NCBI RefSeq assembly: GCF_014385105.1
Contig: NZ_JACRTE010000001.1
Span: 1 to 64,000, forward strand
DNA length: 64,000 bases
Reading direction: 5' to 3'
From: Qingrenia yutianensis
Lineage (GTDB): Bacteria; Bacillota; Clostridia; UMGS1810
This document shows, in pieces, positions 26,179 through 34,320 of this stretch. Within the stretch, counting starts at the first letter, position 1. Every line of letters begins with the position of its first letter. The notes under the pieces are model-generated. The model was given only the letters and a program-made list of their open reading frames with translations, was not told where the DNA came from and made no database searches. The position numbers were made by a program, and so were the translations under genes.

Positions 26179-26206
26179 TATACTATGTAAAATATGAAAA
26201 ATGTGT
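26179..26206 (-). promoter_or_regulatory. Possible sporulation (SigK-type) promoter of the small-protein trio
   Basis: Minus strand reads AC, 15 or 17 bases, CATAGTATA, matching the SigK pattern AC-N16/17-CATANNNTA. No good SigA -35 is in register. It lies about 60 bases upstream of the first small gene. Confidence 0.35.
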
Positions 26207-26226
26207 GAAGATAAGGAGCGAAAAAA

Positions 26227-27351
26227 ATGAAAGCGGTTATTTTGACAATTTCTGCAGGCGGCGGTCATAATACGGCGGCAAAAGCCATTAACGAGTGCTT
26301 TTCCGAGCGCAGTATTGAAACCGTCACAATCGATGCGTATAAGTATTTTAACAAGTATTTAAGTGACGTTGTTGAAAACGGCTATCTTTTTTCAACAAAA
26401 TACGTTCCCAAGCTGTACGGCAAGTTTTACCGTATGGCGGAAAAAAAGTCGGATACCGACATAAAAATGAAAATGGGTGCGTTCGGCACAGCGCTGGTAC
26501 TGCGCAAATTCGCGCGCTTTATCGCGGCGCAGAATGCCGACGTCATCATTGCAACGCACATTTTTGCGGGCGAGCTTTTGACGATACTGCGCGAAAAGGG
26601 TATCCTTGACGAAAGCGTGAAAACGGTCGGCATTGTGACGGATTTTACCGTCCACCCGTTTTGGGAGGAAACAAATCTCGATTATTATGTCACCGCGTCT
26701 GAGCTTTTGAATTATCAGATGGTTAAAAAGGGTATTCCCGAAGAAAAAATATTGCCGTTCGGTATTCCCGTTCACCCGAAATTTTCAAAGAAAATTTCAA
26801 AGCACGAGGCGAGGGGACTTCTCGGCGTGCCGAACAAGGACACTGTTTTTGTAATAGCAGGCTCTATGGGCTTCGGCGATGTTGCGCACCATATAAAAAA
26901 TCTCGATAAATCGGGACACGATTTTCAGATTATCGCGGTTTGCGGAAACAACAAAAAGTTAAAAGCGCATCTTGAAAAAATGAAAGATAAAATGAACAAA
27001 GATATGTTTGTTTACGGTTTTGTGAACAATGTTGACGTTATTATGGACGCCGCCGACTGTATCGTTACAAAGCCCGGCGGACTTACCGTGTCCGAGGCGC
27101 TGGCAAAGAAAATGCACCTTATTTTGATTGACCCTATTCCCGGACAGGAAGACAGAAATTCGGAATTTCTGCTCAACTGCGGTGTTGCAATAAAGGTTTC
27201 CGAAACGTTCCCCGTTGACGAGGCGGTGCATTTGTTCTACGACAACAAAATCAAAACCGAGTATTACGACAGAATTATAGACGCGGTTGCAAAGCCCGAC
27301 GCAGGTATGAAATTAGGTGAATTTGTTGAAAAGGTATGCCGTAAAGATTGA
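26227..27351 (+). CDS. Processive diacylglycerol glucosyltransferase-like enzyme (UgtP/MGDG synthase family)
   Basis: 374 residues, GT28-type two-domain fold. It opens with VILTISAGGGHNTAAKAI (the MGDG-synthase N-terminal loop) and has the nucleotide-sugar site PGGLTVSEALA followed by PGQEDRNSEFLL in the C-terminal lobe. Relatives transfer glucose or galactose from UDP-sugars to diacylglycerol, giving membrane glycolipids and anchors for lipoteichoic acid. A good ribosome site (AAGGAG) precedes the ATG. The next gene (cca) overlaps its end. Confidence 0.85.
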   Translation: MKAVILTISAGGGHNTAAKAINECFSERSIETVTIDAYKYFNKYLSDVVENGYLFSTKYVPKLYGKFYRMAEKKSDTDIKMKMGAFGTALVLRKFARFIAAQNADVIIATHIFAGELLTILREKGILDESVKTVGIVTDFTVHPFWEETNLDYYVTASELLNYQMVKKGIPEEKILPFGIPVHPKFSKKISKHEARGLLGVPNKDTVFVIAGSMGFGDVAHHIKNLDKSGHDFQIIAVCGNNKKLKAHLEKMKDKMNKDMFVYGFVNNVDVIMDAADCIVTKPGGLTVSEALAKKMHLILIDPIPGQEDRNSEFLLNCGVAIKVSETFPVDEAVHLFYDNKIKTEYYDRIIDAVAKPDAGMKLGEFVEKVCRKD

Positions 27352-28513
27352 TTTGCCGGCGGAGATTGAATATGTTATAACGTCGCTCGAAAAGGGTGGT
27401 TTTGAGGCTTACACCGCAGGCGGTTCGGTGCGCGATTTTCTTTTAAAACGCGCCGTTTCGGACTATGACGTTACTACAAACGCAGAGCCGTGCGATGTGC
27501 ACAAAATTTTTAGAAAGTGCTTTGACACCGGGATAAAACACGGCACGGTGACAGTAATCAGCGGAAAATATCACGTTGAAATTACAACATACAGGGTTGA
27601 CGGCGATTATGTGGCGCACCGAAAACCCGAAAGCGTGCATTTTTCAAAAAAACTTTCGGACGATTTGTCGCGCCGCGATTTTACGGTTAACGCGCTCGTT
27701 TACAACCCGAATGAGGGAATTTTGGATTTTTTCGGCGGAACGGACGATATTAAAAATAAAACAATCCGTGCGGTGGGCGACGGCGAAAAACGTTTTTTTG
27801 AGGACGCACTGCGGATTATCCGCGCCGTGCGTTTTGCGTGCGTTCTGGGGTTTGAAATCGAGCCGAAAACCTTTTGCGCAATGAAAAACAATGCAAAATA
27901 TTTGTCCGACATAAGCTGTGAGCGTATAAGAGAGGAATTTACAAAAATTTTGTGCGCAAAAAATCTCGGTGCGCTTGCCGTATCGGCGCAAAACGGCATT
28001 TTCGACAGGATTTTCCCCGATATAAAAAGCATTGAAAATTTTGAAAAAATTTCCCGTTCGGACGGCGGTTACTGCGTTAAATGGGCGCTTTTTATTTATT
28101 ATATGAACAAAAACGGCGCCGATGAAATTTTGGCAAAATATAAGTTTTCCAACGCTGAAAAACATAAAATAAAGTTTCTGATAAACTCGGCAGAAGTTAA
28201 TTTTACGCAAAACCGCGCGGATATAAAGCGTTTTTTGCAAAAAGGCGATATATATTTAAATGAAACGGAAATTTTCCTTACCGCAATCGGAAAGTTTTAT
28301 CCTGCCGATATAATCTCCGACATCATAAATTCGTGCGAGCCGTACAAGCTTTGTATGCTTAAAACGGACGGCGCGCAGATTAAAAATTATGCGAAAAAGA
28401 GCGAAGATACGGGGAAAATTTTGAATTATCTTTTGGATTTTGTTATAGAAAATCCGCATAATAACACAAAAGAAAGGCTGTTTGAAAAGGCGGAAAAATT
28501 TTATGATAATTAA
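27317..28513 (+). CDS. cca: CCA-adding tRNA nucleotidyltransferase
   Basis: 398 residues. The head domain carries GGSVRDFLLKRAVSDYDVTT (GGxxRD and the DxD metal pair), then RRDFTVNALVYN and EDALRIIRAVRFA, the ordered motifs of class II nucleotidyltransferases. It builds or repairs the 3' CCA end of tRNAs. The start is uncertain: GTG 27317 or TTG 27323/27326, all inside the end of the preceding gene; no ATG is available before the conserved region. Confidence 0.92.
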   Translation: MNLLKRYAVKIDLPAEIEYVITSLEKGGFEAYTAGGSVRDFLLKRAVSDYDVTTNAEPCDVHKIFRKCFDTGIKHGTVTVISGKYHVEITTYRVDGDYVAHRKPESVHFSKKLSDDLSRRDFTVNALVYNPNEGILDFFGGTDDIKNKTIRAVGDGEKRFFEDALRIIRAVRFACVLGFEIEPKTFCAMKNNAKYLSDISCERIREEFTKILCAKNLGALAVSAQNGIFDRIFPDIKSIENFEKISRSDGGYCVKWALFIYYMNKNGADEILAKYKFSNAEKHKIKFLINSAEVNFTQNRADIKRFLQKGDIYLNETEIFLTAIGKFYPADIISDIINSCEPYKLCMLKTDGAQIKNYAKKSEDTGKILNYLLDFVIENPHNNTKERLFEKAEKFYDN

Positions 28514-29390
28514 AGCATATGCAAAAATAAATCTCGGTCTGGACGTTGTGCGAAAGCGCGCGGACGGCTATCACGACGTAAAAATGATTATGCAGACGAT
28601 TGACGTTTTCGACACGCTTGACATAAAACTCGGTATTGAAAACGGCGAAAACACCGTAAGTTTGGGCGGTTTGGGTAAAATATCCGTTGTTTGCGGTGAC
28701 GAAAATGTGCCGTGCGGCGAAACAAATCTTGTTTGCAAATCGGCAAAAGCATTTTTGGAATACACGGGCAAAAAAGCCGATATTTCGGTGAAAATCGAAA
28801 AAAACATTCCCGTCGGCGCGGGTCTTGCCGGCGGAAGTACCGACGCGGCAGCGGTTCTTCGCGCGTTAAACGTTTTGCTTAAAACCGATTTGTCCGATAC
28901 AGAACTTATGAAAATCGCGAAAAACATCGGCGCGGACGTGCCGTTCTGCGTTGTCGGAAATACATATCTTGCCGAGGGAATAGGCGAAATTTTAACACCC
29001 GTCAAAAGCAATATTAAGTTTGATATTTTGCTTGTTAAACCGCCGTTTTCGGTGTCTACGCCGTCGGTTTACAAGTCGCTTGTGCTTGATGAAAATACAA
29101 CGCATCCCGACATAGACAAAATTAAAAATGCGCTTGAGGACGGAAATGTTTCGGTAATTTATGAAAATTTAGGCAACACGCTTGAGGACGTGACGCTTAA
29201 AATGTACGGCGAAGTCGGGAAAATAAAGGAAAATTTAAAAAATCTCGGTGCGAGCGCAGTGCTTATGAGCGGTTCGGGACCGAGCGTTTTCGCAATTTTC
29301 GGCGACAGGCAAAAACTTGACGGCGCATATAAAATTATGAAAGAAAAGTACAAACAAACATATTTGACATCAACTATAAACAATGTATAA
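28503..29390 (+). CDS. ispE: 4-diphosphocytidyl-2-C-methyl-D-erythritol kinase
   Basis: 295 residues, GHMP kinase. N-terminal AYAKINLGLDV with DGYHDVKMIMQTI, ATP loop PVGAGLAGGSTDAAAVLRAL, and C-terminal SGSGPSVFAIF. It performs the ATP step of the non-mevalonate isoprenoid route; ispG of the same route is at 42371. The ATG at 28503 overlaps cca by 11 bases and has AAAAGGCGG upstream. Confidence 0.96.
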   Translation: MIIKAYAKINLGLDVVRKRADGYHDVKMIMQTIDVFDTLDIKLGIENGENTVSLGGLGKISVVCGDENVPCGETNLVCKSAKAFLEYTGKKADISVKIEKNIPVGAGLAGGSTDAAAVLRALNVLLKTDLSDTELMKIAKNIGADVPFCVVGNTYLAEGIGEILTPVKSNIKFDILLVKPPFSVSTPSVYKSLVLDENTTHPDIDKIKNALEDGNVSVIYENLGNTLEDVTLKMYGEVGKIKENLKNLGASAVLMSGSGPSVFAIFGDRQKLDGAYKIMKEKYKQTYLTSTINNV

Positions 29391-29445
29391 ATTTTAAAAA
29401 ATTGCCGATAATCATAGTGTAAATTCATTTTTCGGAGGTTATAAA

Positions 29446-30078
29446 ATGAAAAAATTTATACCCGTTGTGATTATCGGTTTTATTATAACTATGGCGGTAT
29501 CGTCATATTTCGGCAAGGTTGAGTCGGCGCTTTCAGACAATGTTTTGCGTTTGCACGTTATTGCAAACAGCGACTCCGACGCCGACCAGGAGCTGAAATT
29601 AAAGGTGCGCGACAAAATTTTGCAGTCGAGCGGAGGGGTTTTTGCAAAGGACTGCAATATTGCCGAGGCGAAAGAAACGGTTAAGGCGAATATTGCCGAA
29701 ATTGAGAAAACCGCGCGTGAAACGGTTGCTGAAAACGGCTGCGATTATCCCGTGAAAGTGACGTTCGGCAAAAGCGATTTTCCCACAAAAGCATACGGAA
29801 AAGTGACGCTTCCTGCCGGAACGTATGAGGCGCTGAAAGTTGAAATAGGCGAGGCAAAAGGTAAAAACTGGTGGTGCGTTATGTTCCCTCCGCTTTGTTT
29901 TGTAGATGCAAGCAGTCCCGAAATGAGCGCCGATGCTATGGCGGTTTTGAAAGAAAACTTGACCGACGACGAATACGCGCTCGTTACAAATTCCGACAAT
30001 GCAGGCGTTGAGATAAAGTTTAAGGCATACGAAATCTGGCAGAACGGCAAAAACAAAGTTAAACTTATGCTGAAATAG
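29446..30078 (+). CDS. spoIIR: Stage II sporulation protein R
   Basis: 210 residues. N-terminal membrane/signal helix (VVIIGFIITMAVSSYF), then VLRLHVIANSDSDADQELKLKVRD, the hallmark of SpoIIR, and later NWWCVMFPPLCFVD. In Bacillus the forespore secretes it to switch on SpoIIGA, which processes pro-SigE in the mother cell. Its presence is the best single sign that the organism forms endospores. CGGAGG 8 bases before the ATG; strong terminator after. Confidence 0.95.
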   Translation: MKKFIPVVIIGFIITMAVSSYFGKVESALSDNVLRLHVIANSDSDADQELKLKVRDKILQSSGGVFAKDCNIAEAKETVKANIAEIEKTARETVAENGCDYPVKVTFGKSDFPTKAYGKVTLPAGTYEALKVEIGEAKGKNWWCVMFPPLCFVDASSPEMSADAMAVLKENLTDDEYALVTNSDNAGVEIKFKAYEIWQNGKNKVKLMLK

Positions 30079-30101
30079 GGACGGCTAAAACCGTCCCTTT
30101 T
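30078..30101 (+). terminator. spoIIR terminator
   Basis: GGGACGG, loop CTAAAA, CCGTCCC, TTTT; overlaps the last base of the stop codon. Confidence 0.88.
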
Positions 30102-30110
30102 AAGTGAGAA

Positions 30111-30141
30111 AGTATATTTAGTATTTAATACTAAATATACT
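30111..30141. promoter_or_regulatory. Perfect 14-bp-arm palindromic operator
   Basis: AGTATATTTAGTAT, spacer TTA, exact reverse complement. Its last base is the first base of the -35 box that follows, the usual place for a repressor or activator dimer site. Regulator not identified; none is encoded next to it. Confidence 0.75.
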
Positions 30142-30169
30142 TGACAAAACGATAATTATATGCTATATT
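30141..30169 (+). promoter_or_regulatory. Promoter of the hemolysin III-like gene
   Basis: TTGACA, 17 bases, TATATT with an extended TGC just before the -10. Confidence 0.8.
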
Positions 30170-30200
30170 GATGACTATAATAATAACAGGAGATGTTTTT

Positions 30201-30851
30201 ATGCAGACAAGGGTGAATAATCAAACGCTCGGCGAGGAAATAGCAAATGCAATATCACACGGAATAGGCGAGCTTTTGTCCATCGCCGGCGCGGCGGTGG
30301 CGATTGTGTACGCTTGTTTTGTGAGCGACGCAATAGGCATTGTTTCGGCGTCGATATACGGCTTTTCGCTTATTCTTCTTTATGCCGTTTCGACAATTTA
30401 TCATTCGCTGGCAAATAATCGGGCAAAAGCGGTTTTCAGAGTTTTGGACCATTGTTCGATTTTTGTGCTGATTTTGGGTACGGATACGCCGGTTTATCTG
30501 TCGCTTATCCGCGGTGCGCTCGGCTGGACGCTTTTCGGAATAACCGCATTTTTAACCGCGCTCGGAATTGTTCTCAACAGTATAAACATCAAAAAATTCA
30601 CTAAAATTTCTATGGTTTTGTACGTTCTTATGGGCTGGCTTGTGGTTATCGCATTCGGGAAAATGCTTAAAATTGTGCCGTCCGAAGGCATTGCACTTTT
30701 GGTGAGCGGAGGAATTTGCTATACAATAGGAATTATATTCTACAAAATGAAGAAAACAAGGTTTATGCACTCGGTTTGGCACCTCTTTGTGCTTGGCGGA
30801 AGCGTGCTTCATTACTTCTTTGTTTTGTTCTATGCACTTCCGATAAAATAA
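30201..30851 (+). CDS. Hemolysin III / YqfA-like (PAQR superfamily) membrane protein
   Basis: 216 residues, seven membrane segments. Conserved metal-site residues of the family are in place: N-terminal E..N..SHGIG, STIYHS at the end of the second helix, LDHCSIFVLI, and C-terminal MHSVWHLFVLGGSVLHYFF. The superfamily is thought to be a set of zinc-dependent membrane hydrolases; the bacterial proteins lack an agreed role. The ATG at 30201 follows GGAG at 9 bases. Expression is probably controlled through the palindrome upstream. Confidence 0.88.
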   Translation: MQTRVNNQTLGEEIANAISHGIGELLSIAGAAVAIVYACFVSDAIGIVSASIYGFSLILLYAVSTIYHSLANNRAKAVFRVLDHCSIFVLILGTDTPVYLSLIRGALGWTLFGITAFLTALGIVLNSINIKKFTKISMVLYVLMGWLVVIAFGKMLKIVPSEGIALLVSGGICYTIGIIFYKMKKTRFMHSVWHLFVLGGSVLHYFFVLFYALPIK

Positions 30852-30875
30852 TTTGAAAAATATTGTAAAAAATGT

Positions 30876-30904
30876 TTGACAAAGCGTATGTTTTGTGTTA
30901 CAAT
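30876..30904 (+). promoter_or_regulatory. rplU operon promoter
   Basis: TTGACA, 17 bases, TACAAT with TGT just before the -10 (extended). Confidence 0.82.
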
Positions 30905-30909
30905 ATTAC

Positions 30910-30980
30910 GGTAACCGCATAGAATGGGTCTTAATCTGCGCATTTGCAGAACCTTATTTTTAGCGAGAAAACATAAGGAG
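30910..30980 (+). promoter_or_regulatory. L21-type autoregulatory mRNA leader
   Basis: The leader forms TCTGC/GCAGA (30935-30950) and then CCTTAT (30952-30957) pairing with ATAAGG (30973-30978). That second stem buries the AAGGAGG ribosome site of rplU. Firmicutes rplU leaders are known protein-responsive elements (L21_leader); the match here is by position and structure. Confidence 0.6.
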
Positions 30981-30991
30981 GTGCATATTTT

Positions 30992-31300
30992 ATGTACGCT
31001 GTTATATTAACCGGCGGAAAACAGTATAAAGTTTCGGAGGGCGACGTTGTTTTCATTGAGAAACTCGAGGCTAACGAAGGCGATACTGTTAAATTCGACA
31101 AAGTTCTTTGCGTTTCGGGCGATAACACAGTTATCGGCACACCTGTTGTTGAGGGCGCAAGCGTTGACGCAACTGTTGTGAAAAACGGCAAAGCAAAGAA
31201 AATCATTGTGTTTAAGTATAAACCCAAAAAAGGTTCTAAAACCAAACAGGGTCACAGACAGCCTTATACAAAGGTTAAAATTGAAAAAATCAATGCGTAA
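30992..31300 (+). CDS. rplU: Large ribosomal subunit protein bL21
   Basis: 102 residues: MYAVILTGGKQYKVSEGD at the start and the basic VFKYKPKKGSKTKQGHRQPYT near the end, both diagnostic for bL21. It binds 23S rRNA next to bL20. First gene of rplU-prp-rpmA; its stop overlaps the prp start by one base (TAATG). Confidence 0.98.
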   Translation: MYAVILTGGKQYKVSEGDVVFIEKLEANEGDTVKFDKVLCVSGDNTVIGTPVVEGASVDATVVKNGKAKKIIVFKYKPKKGSKTKQGHRQPYTKVKIEKINA

Positions 31301-31629
31301 TGACGAATATTAAAATTTATCGCGACAAAAATAAGAACATAGTTAAGGCAGAGTTTGACGGACACGCTCTTTTCTCAAACGAAAATGACATTGTGTGTGC
31401 GGCGCTTTCCGCAGTGAGCTATCTTACCGCAAACGGTATTGAAAACGTTGCAAAAGTTAATATCGGCTATGAAACGGGCGACGGATATTTATACTTTGTT
31501 CTCCCGCGCGATATTGATGAAGATAAGCGTAAAAAAGCCAATGTGCTTTTGGAAAGTATGTACTTATTTTTAACCGATTTGCAAAAACAGTATTCCGATT
31601 GTATCAGTATTTCTGATTTGGAGGTGTAA
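31300..31629 (+). CDS. prp: Ribosomal-processing cysteine protease Prp
   Basis: 109 residues. The catalytic pair is His22 (FDGHALFS) and Cys33 (NDIVCAALSAVSY), the Prp signature. In Firmicutes Prp removes the N-terminal peptide of bL27, an essential step in making functional ribosomes. It sits, as usual, between rplU and rpmA, and the bL27 encoded next has the matching cleavage site. Confidence 0.95.
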   Translation: MTNIKIYRDKNKNIVKAEFDGHALFSNENDIVCAALSAVSYLTANGIENVAKVNIGYETGDGYLYFVLPRDIDEDKRKKANVLLESMYLFLTDLQKQYSDCISISDLEV

Positions 31630-31632
31630 CTA

Positions 31633-31917
31633 ATGTTTAAATTAAATCTTGAATTGTTCGCTCATAAAAAAGGTGTCGGCAGCACAAAGAACGGCCGTGA
31701 CAGTGAGTCCAAAAGACTCGGCGTTAAAAGAGGCGACGGTCAGTTTGTATTGTCGGGCAACATCTTGGTTAGACAGAGAGGAACTAAAATTCATCCCGGT
31801 ATAAACGTTAAAAAGGGCAGTGATGACACTCTTTTTGCTGTTGTTGACGGCAAAGTTAAATTTGAAAGAGTCGGCAAAGACAAAAAGCAGGTTAGTGTTT
31901 ACGAAATTGCCGAATAA
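31633..31917 (+). CDS. rpmA: Large ribosomal subunit protein bL27 with cleavable N-terminal extension
   Basis: 94 residues. The first ten (MFKLNLELFA) are the Prp-removable extension; mature protein would start HKKGVGSTKNGRDS. The rest (SKRLGVKRGDGQFV, ILVRQRGTKIHPG) is typical bL27, whose N terminus reaches the peptidyl-transferase centre. Confidence 0.98.
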   Translation: MFKLNLELFAHKKGVGSTKNGRDSESKRLGVKRGDGQFVLSGNILVRQRGTKIHPGINVKKGSDDTLFAVVDGKVKFERVGKDKKQVSVYEIAE

Positions 31918-31934
31918 TGAATTTTTAGGATTTG

Positions 31935-31966
31935 AAGGGGTTGGTTGCTTAAAGCCAACCCTTTTA
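31935..31966 (+). terminator. Terminator after rpmA
   Basis: AAGGGGTTGG, 10-base loop, CCAACCCTTTT. It separates the ribosomal protein genes from obgE, though partial read-through is possible. Confidence 0.8.
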
Positions 31967-32024
31967 TTGTTTGATATGGAATAATTTTACACCAATCGGA
32001 ATTTTTAAAAAGGAGGCATTTTGT

Positions 32025-33302
32025 ATGCTGGCAGATACGGCTACAATTTATATAGAAGCCGGAAACGGCGGAAACGGGCTTGTTTCGTTTCACAGAGAAA
32101 AATACGTTGCGGCAGGCGGTCCCGACGGCGGTGACGGCGGAAACGGCGGCGACGTTATACTGGAGGTTGACGATAAGGTGAGCACCCTTGCCGACTTCCG
32201 CTACAGAAAGCAGTATAAAGCACAGAACGGCGGTGACGGAAAAGCGGCGAGATGTTCGGGTAAAAACGGCGAAGATTTAGTTGTCACCGTGCCGATAGGA
32301 ACGCTTGTAAAGGACGCAAATACCGACAGAATTATTGCCGATTTGAACAAACTCGGACAGAGAATGATTATCGCAAAAGGCGGCAGCGGCGGCTGGGGAA
32401 ACAGTCACTTTGCAACGCCGACACGTCAAATTCCGCGTTTTGCAAAAAGCGGAACGGACGGCGAAAAACGCGAAATCAAACTTGAATTAAAGCTTCTTGC
32501 CGACGTCGGTCTTGTGGGATTTCCGAATGTGGGAAAATCCACGCTTTTATCTGTGGTGAGCGACGCGCGCCCCAAAATTGCAAACTATCATTTCACCACG
32601 CTCGAGCCTAATCTCGGCGTTGTAGACCTCGGCGCAGGCAACAGCTTTGTTATGGCTGACATTCCCGGAATTATCGAGGGTGCGAGCGAGGGAATAGGAC
32701 TTGGACACGAATTTTTAAAACACGTTGAGCGAACAAGACTTCTCATTCACGTTGTGGACGCGTCGGGCATTGAGGGCAGAAATCCTATTGAAGATTTTGA
32801 CAAAATCAACGACGAAATAAAAAAATATAATCCCAAACTTGCCGAGAAAAAACAGATTGTGGCGGCAAACAAAAAGGATATTGTTTTTGACGAAAGCATT
32901 TACAGCGGTTTTTGTGACGAAATGAAAAAACGCGGTTATGAGGTTTTTGAAATTTCGGCGGCAACAAAGCTTAACGTGGACAAGCTTTTGAAATACACAT
33001 CGGGACTTTTGGACACAATCCCGATGCCGATACTTGCCGAGGACGACTCGGACGAAGAAAAAATCATAAAATTTGAAGAGGACGAGCCGTTCACCGTGCG
33101 CCGTGAAAACGATACCTTTATCGTGGAGGGCGAATGGGTGAAACGTCTTATCGGATCAACAAATTTTGCCGACAACGAATCTTTGCAGTATTTCCAGCGC
33201 TCTCTGCGCAAGAAAGGCGTTATAAAAGCGCTTGAGGCAAAGGGTATAAACGAGGGAAATCCCGTGAAAATTTACGACATTGAATTTGATTATGTAAGAT
33301 AA
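32025..33302 (+). CDS. obgE: Ribosome-assembly GTPase Obg
   Basis: 425 residues in the three-domain Obg layout: the glycine-rich N-terminal fold (IEAGNGGNGLVSFHREKY, GGPDGGDGGNGGDV), the GTPase with GFPNVGKSTLLS, DIPGIIEGASEG and NKKD, and a C-terminal OCT domain after the acidic AEDDSDEEK linker. Obg acts in 50S assembly and stress signalling. AGGAGG lies 8 bases before the ATG at 32025. The Bacillus cluster has spo0B just upstream; it is absent here. Confidence 0.97.
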   Translation: MLADTATIYIEAGNGGNGLVSFHREKYVAAGGPDGGDGGNGGDVILEVDDKVSTLADFRYRKQYKAQNGGDGKAARCSGKNGEDLVVTVPIGTLVKDANTDRIIADLNKLGQRMIIAKGGSGGWGNSHFATPTRQIPRFAKSGTDGEKREIKLELKLLADVGLVGFPNVGKSTLLSVVSDARPKIANYHFTTLEPNLGVVDLGAGNSFVMADIPGIIEGASEGIGLGHEFLKHVERTRLLIHVVDASGIEGRNPIEDFDKINDEIKKYNPKLAEKKQIVAANKKDIVFDESIYSGFCDEMKKRGYEVFEISAATKLNVDKLLKYTSGLLDTIPMPILAEDDSDEEKIIKFEEDEPFTVRRENDTFIVEGEWVKRLIGSTNFADNESLQYFQRSLRKKGVIKALEAKGINEGNPVKIYDIEFDYVR

Positions 33303-33308
33303 TATATC

Positions 33309-33338
33309 TTGACATAAGGTGTCGGAATTTAGTATAAT
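33309..33338 (+). promoter_or_regulatory. Promoter of the yhbY-nadD cluster
   Basis: TTGACA, 18 bases, TATAAT. Confidence 0.7.
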
Positions 33339-33383
33339 ATAATTTGCAGTATTTTGTATTTGATGTTTGAGGAGATTAACTTA

Positions 33384-33677
33384 ATGATAACAAGCAAGCA
33401 GAGGGCATATTTACGCGGACTTGCAAACAAAATTACGCCTATTTTCCAAATCGGCAAGGGCGGAATTAACGAAAATATGCTGAAACAGGTTGACGATGCG
33501 CTGGAAAAGCGCGAGCTTATAAAATTTCACGTTTTGGAAAATTCTTTAATGGATACGCGTGAGGCGTGCGGTGAAATTGCTGACGCGCTCGGCGCAGAAC
33601 CCGTTATTGTGATAGGCTCGAAATTCGTTTTATACCGCGAGTCGAAAGACTATAAAGAAATTATTTTGCCAAGATAG
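33384..33677 (+). CDS. yhbY: YhbY/CRM-domain ribosome-associated RNA-binding protein
   Basis: 97 residues forming one CRM domain: TSKQRAYLRGLANKITPIFQIGKGGI contains the GxxG loop, then 'LEKRELIKFHVLEN' and 'VIVIGSKFVLYR'. YhbY binds pre-50S particles. The ATG at 33384 follows GAGGAG. First of the yhbY-nadD-yqeK-lcp-rsfS-leuS gene string. Confidence 0.95.
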   Translation: MITSKQRAYLRGLANKITPIFQIGKGGINENMLKQVDDALEKRELIKFHVLENSLMDTREACGEIADALGAEPVIVIGSKFVLYRESKDYKEIILPR

Positions 33678-33695
33678 GCGTCGGGAAGGGTATAA

Positions 33696-34316
33696 ATGGC
33701 TGAAAAAATTGGAATTATGGGCGGAACGTTTGATCCCGTGCATATCGGTCATATGGTTATGGCATCGTTTGCTGCGGACGAATTTTGTCTTGACAGGGTG
33801 ATTTTCGTTCCGAACGGAAATCCTCCGCACAAAAAAGCATTCGGCGATAAAATGTACCGTTTCGATATGACGTGCCTTGCGGTGTCGGGTGACAAACGCT
33901 TTTCGGTCAGCGACTTTGAAATTTCAAAGAAAGGCTATTCCTATGCCGTCGATACGGTTTCGCATTTTGCCGAAAACGGCGATAAGATTTACTTTATAAT
34001 CGGCGCGGATTCTTTTTACGATCTTGTGTCCTGGTACGATTTTGAAAATCTTGTAAAAAAATGCGCATTTATCGCCTTTGACCGCAAAAGTTCGGGCGGT
34101 AAAAACATAAAACACGAAAATATTGTTTCTGATATTGAGAATTTCAACAAAAAATACGGTGCAGAGGTTTATTACGCGAAAATGCCGTTTATAGATGTTT
34201 CGTCCACGATGATAAGACAGCGCGTTTCAGAGGGAAAAAGCATAAAATACTTAACGTGCGAAAGCGTGGAAAAATATATTTATCAACATAATCTTTACAG
34301 TGAAAAGGAAGAATAA
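33696..34316 (+). CDS. nadD: Nicotinate-nucleotide adenylyltransferase
   Basis: 206 residues. GIMGGTFDPVHIGHMVMA holds the nucleotidyltransferase H-x-G-H motif, FVPNGNPPHKK the substrate loop, and FIDVSSTMIRQRV the C-terminal SSTxIR motif. It forms nicotinate adenine dinucleotide in NAD synthesis. Its end precedes the yqeK ATG by only four bases. Confidence 0.97.
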   Translation: MAEKIGIMGGTFDPVHIGHMVMASFAADEFCLDRVIFVPNGNPPHKKAFGDKMYRFDMTCLAVSGDKRFSVSDFEISKKGYSYAVDTVSHFAENGDKIYFIIGADSFYDLVSWYDFENLVKKCAFIAFDRKSSGGKNIKHENIVSDIENFNKKYGAEVYYAKMPFIDVSSTMIRQRVSEGKSIKYLTCESVEKYIYQHNLYSEKEE

Positions 34317-34320
34317 ACAT

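Noticed and set aside
25878..26270. A 130-residue plus-strand frame.
   Set aside because: It covers two of the minus-strand microprotein genes and has no ribosome site, while the minus-strand frames have GGAGG each.
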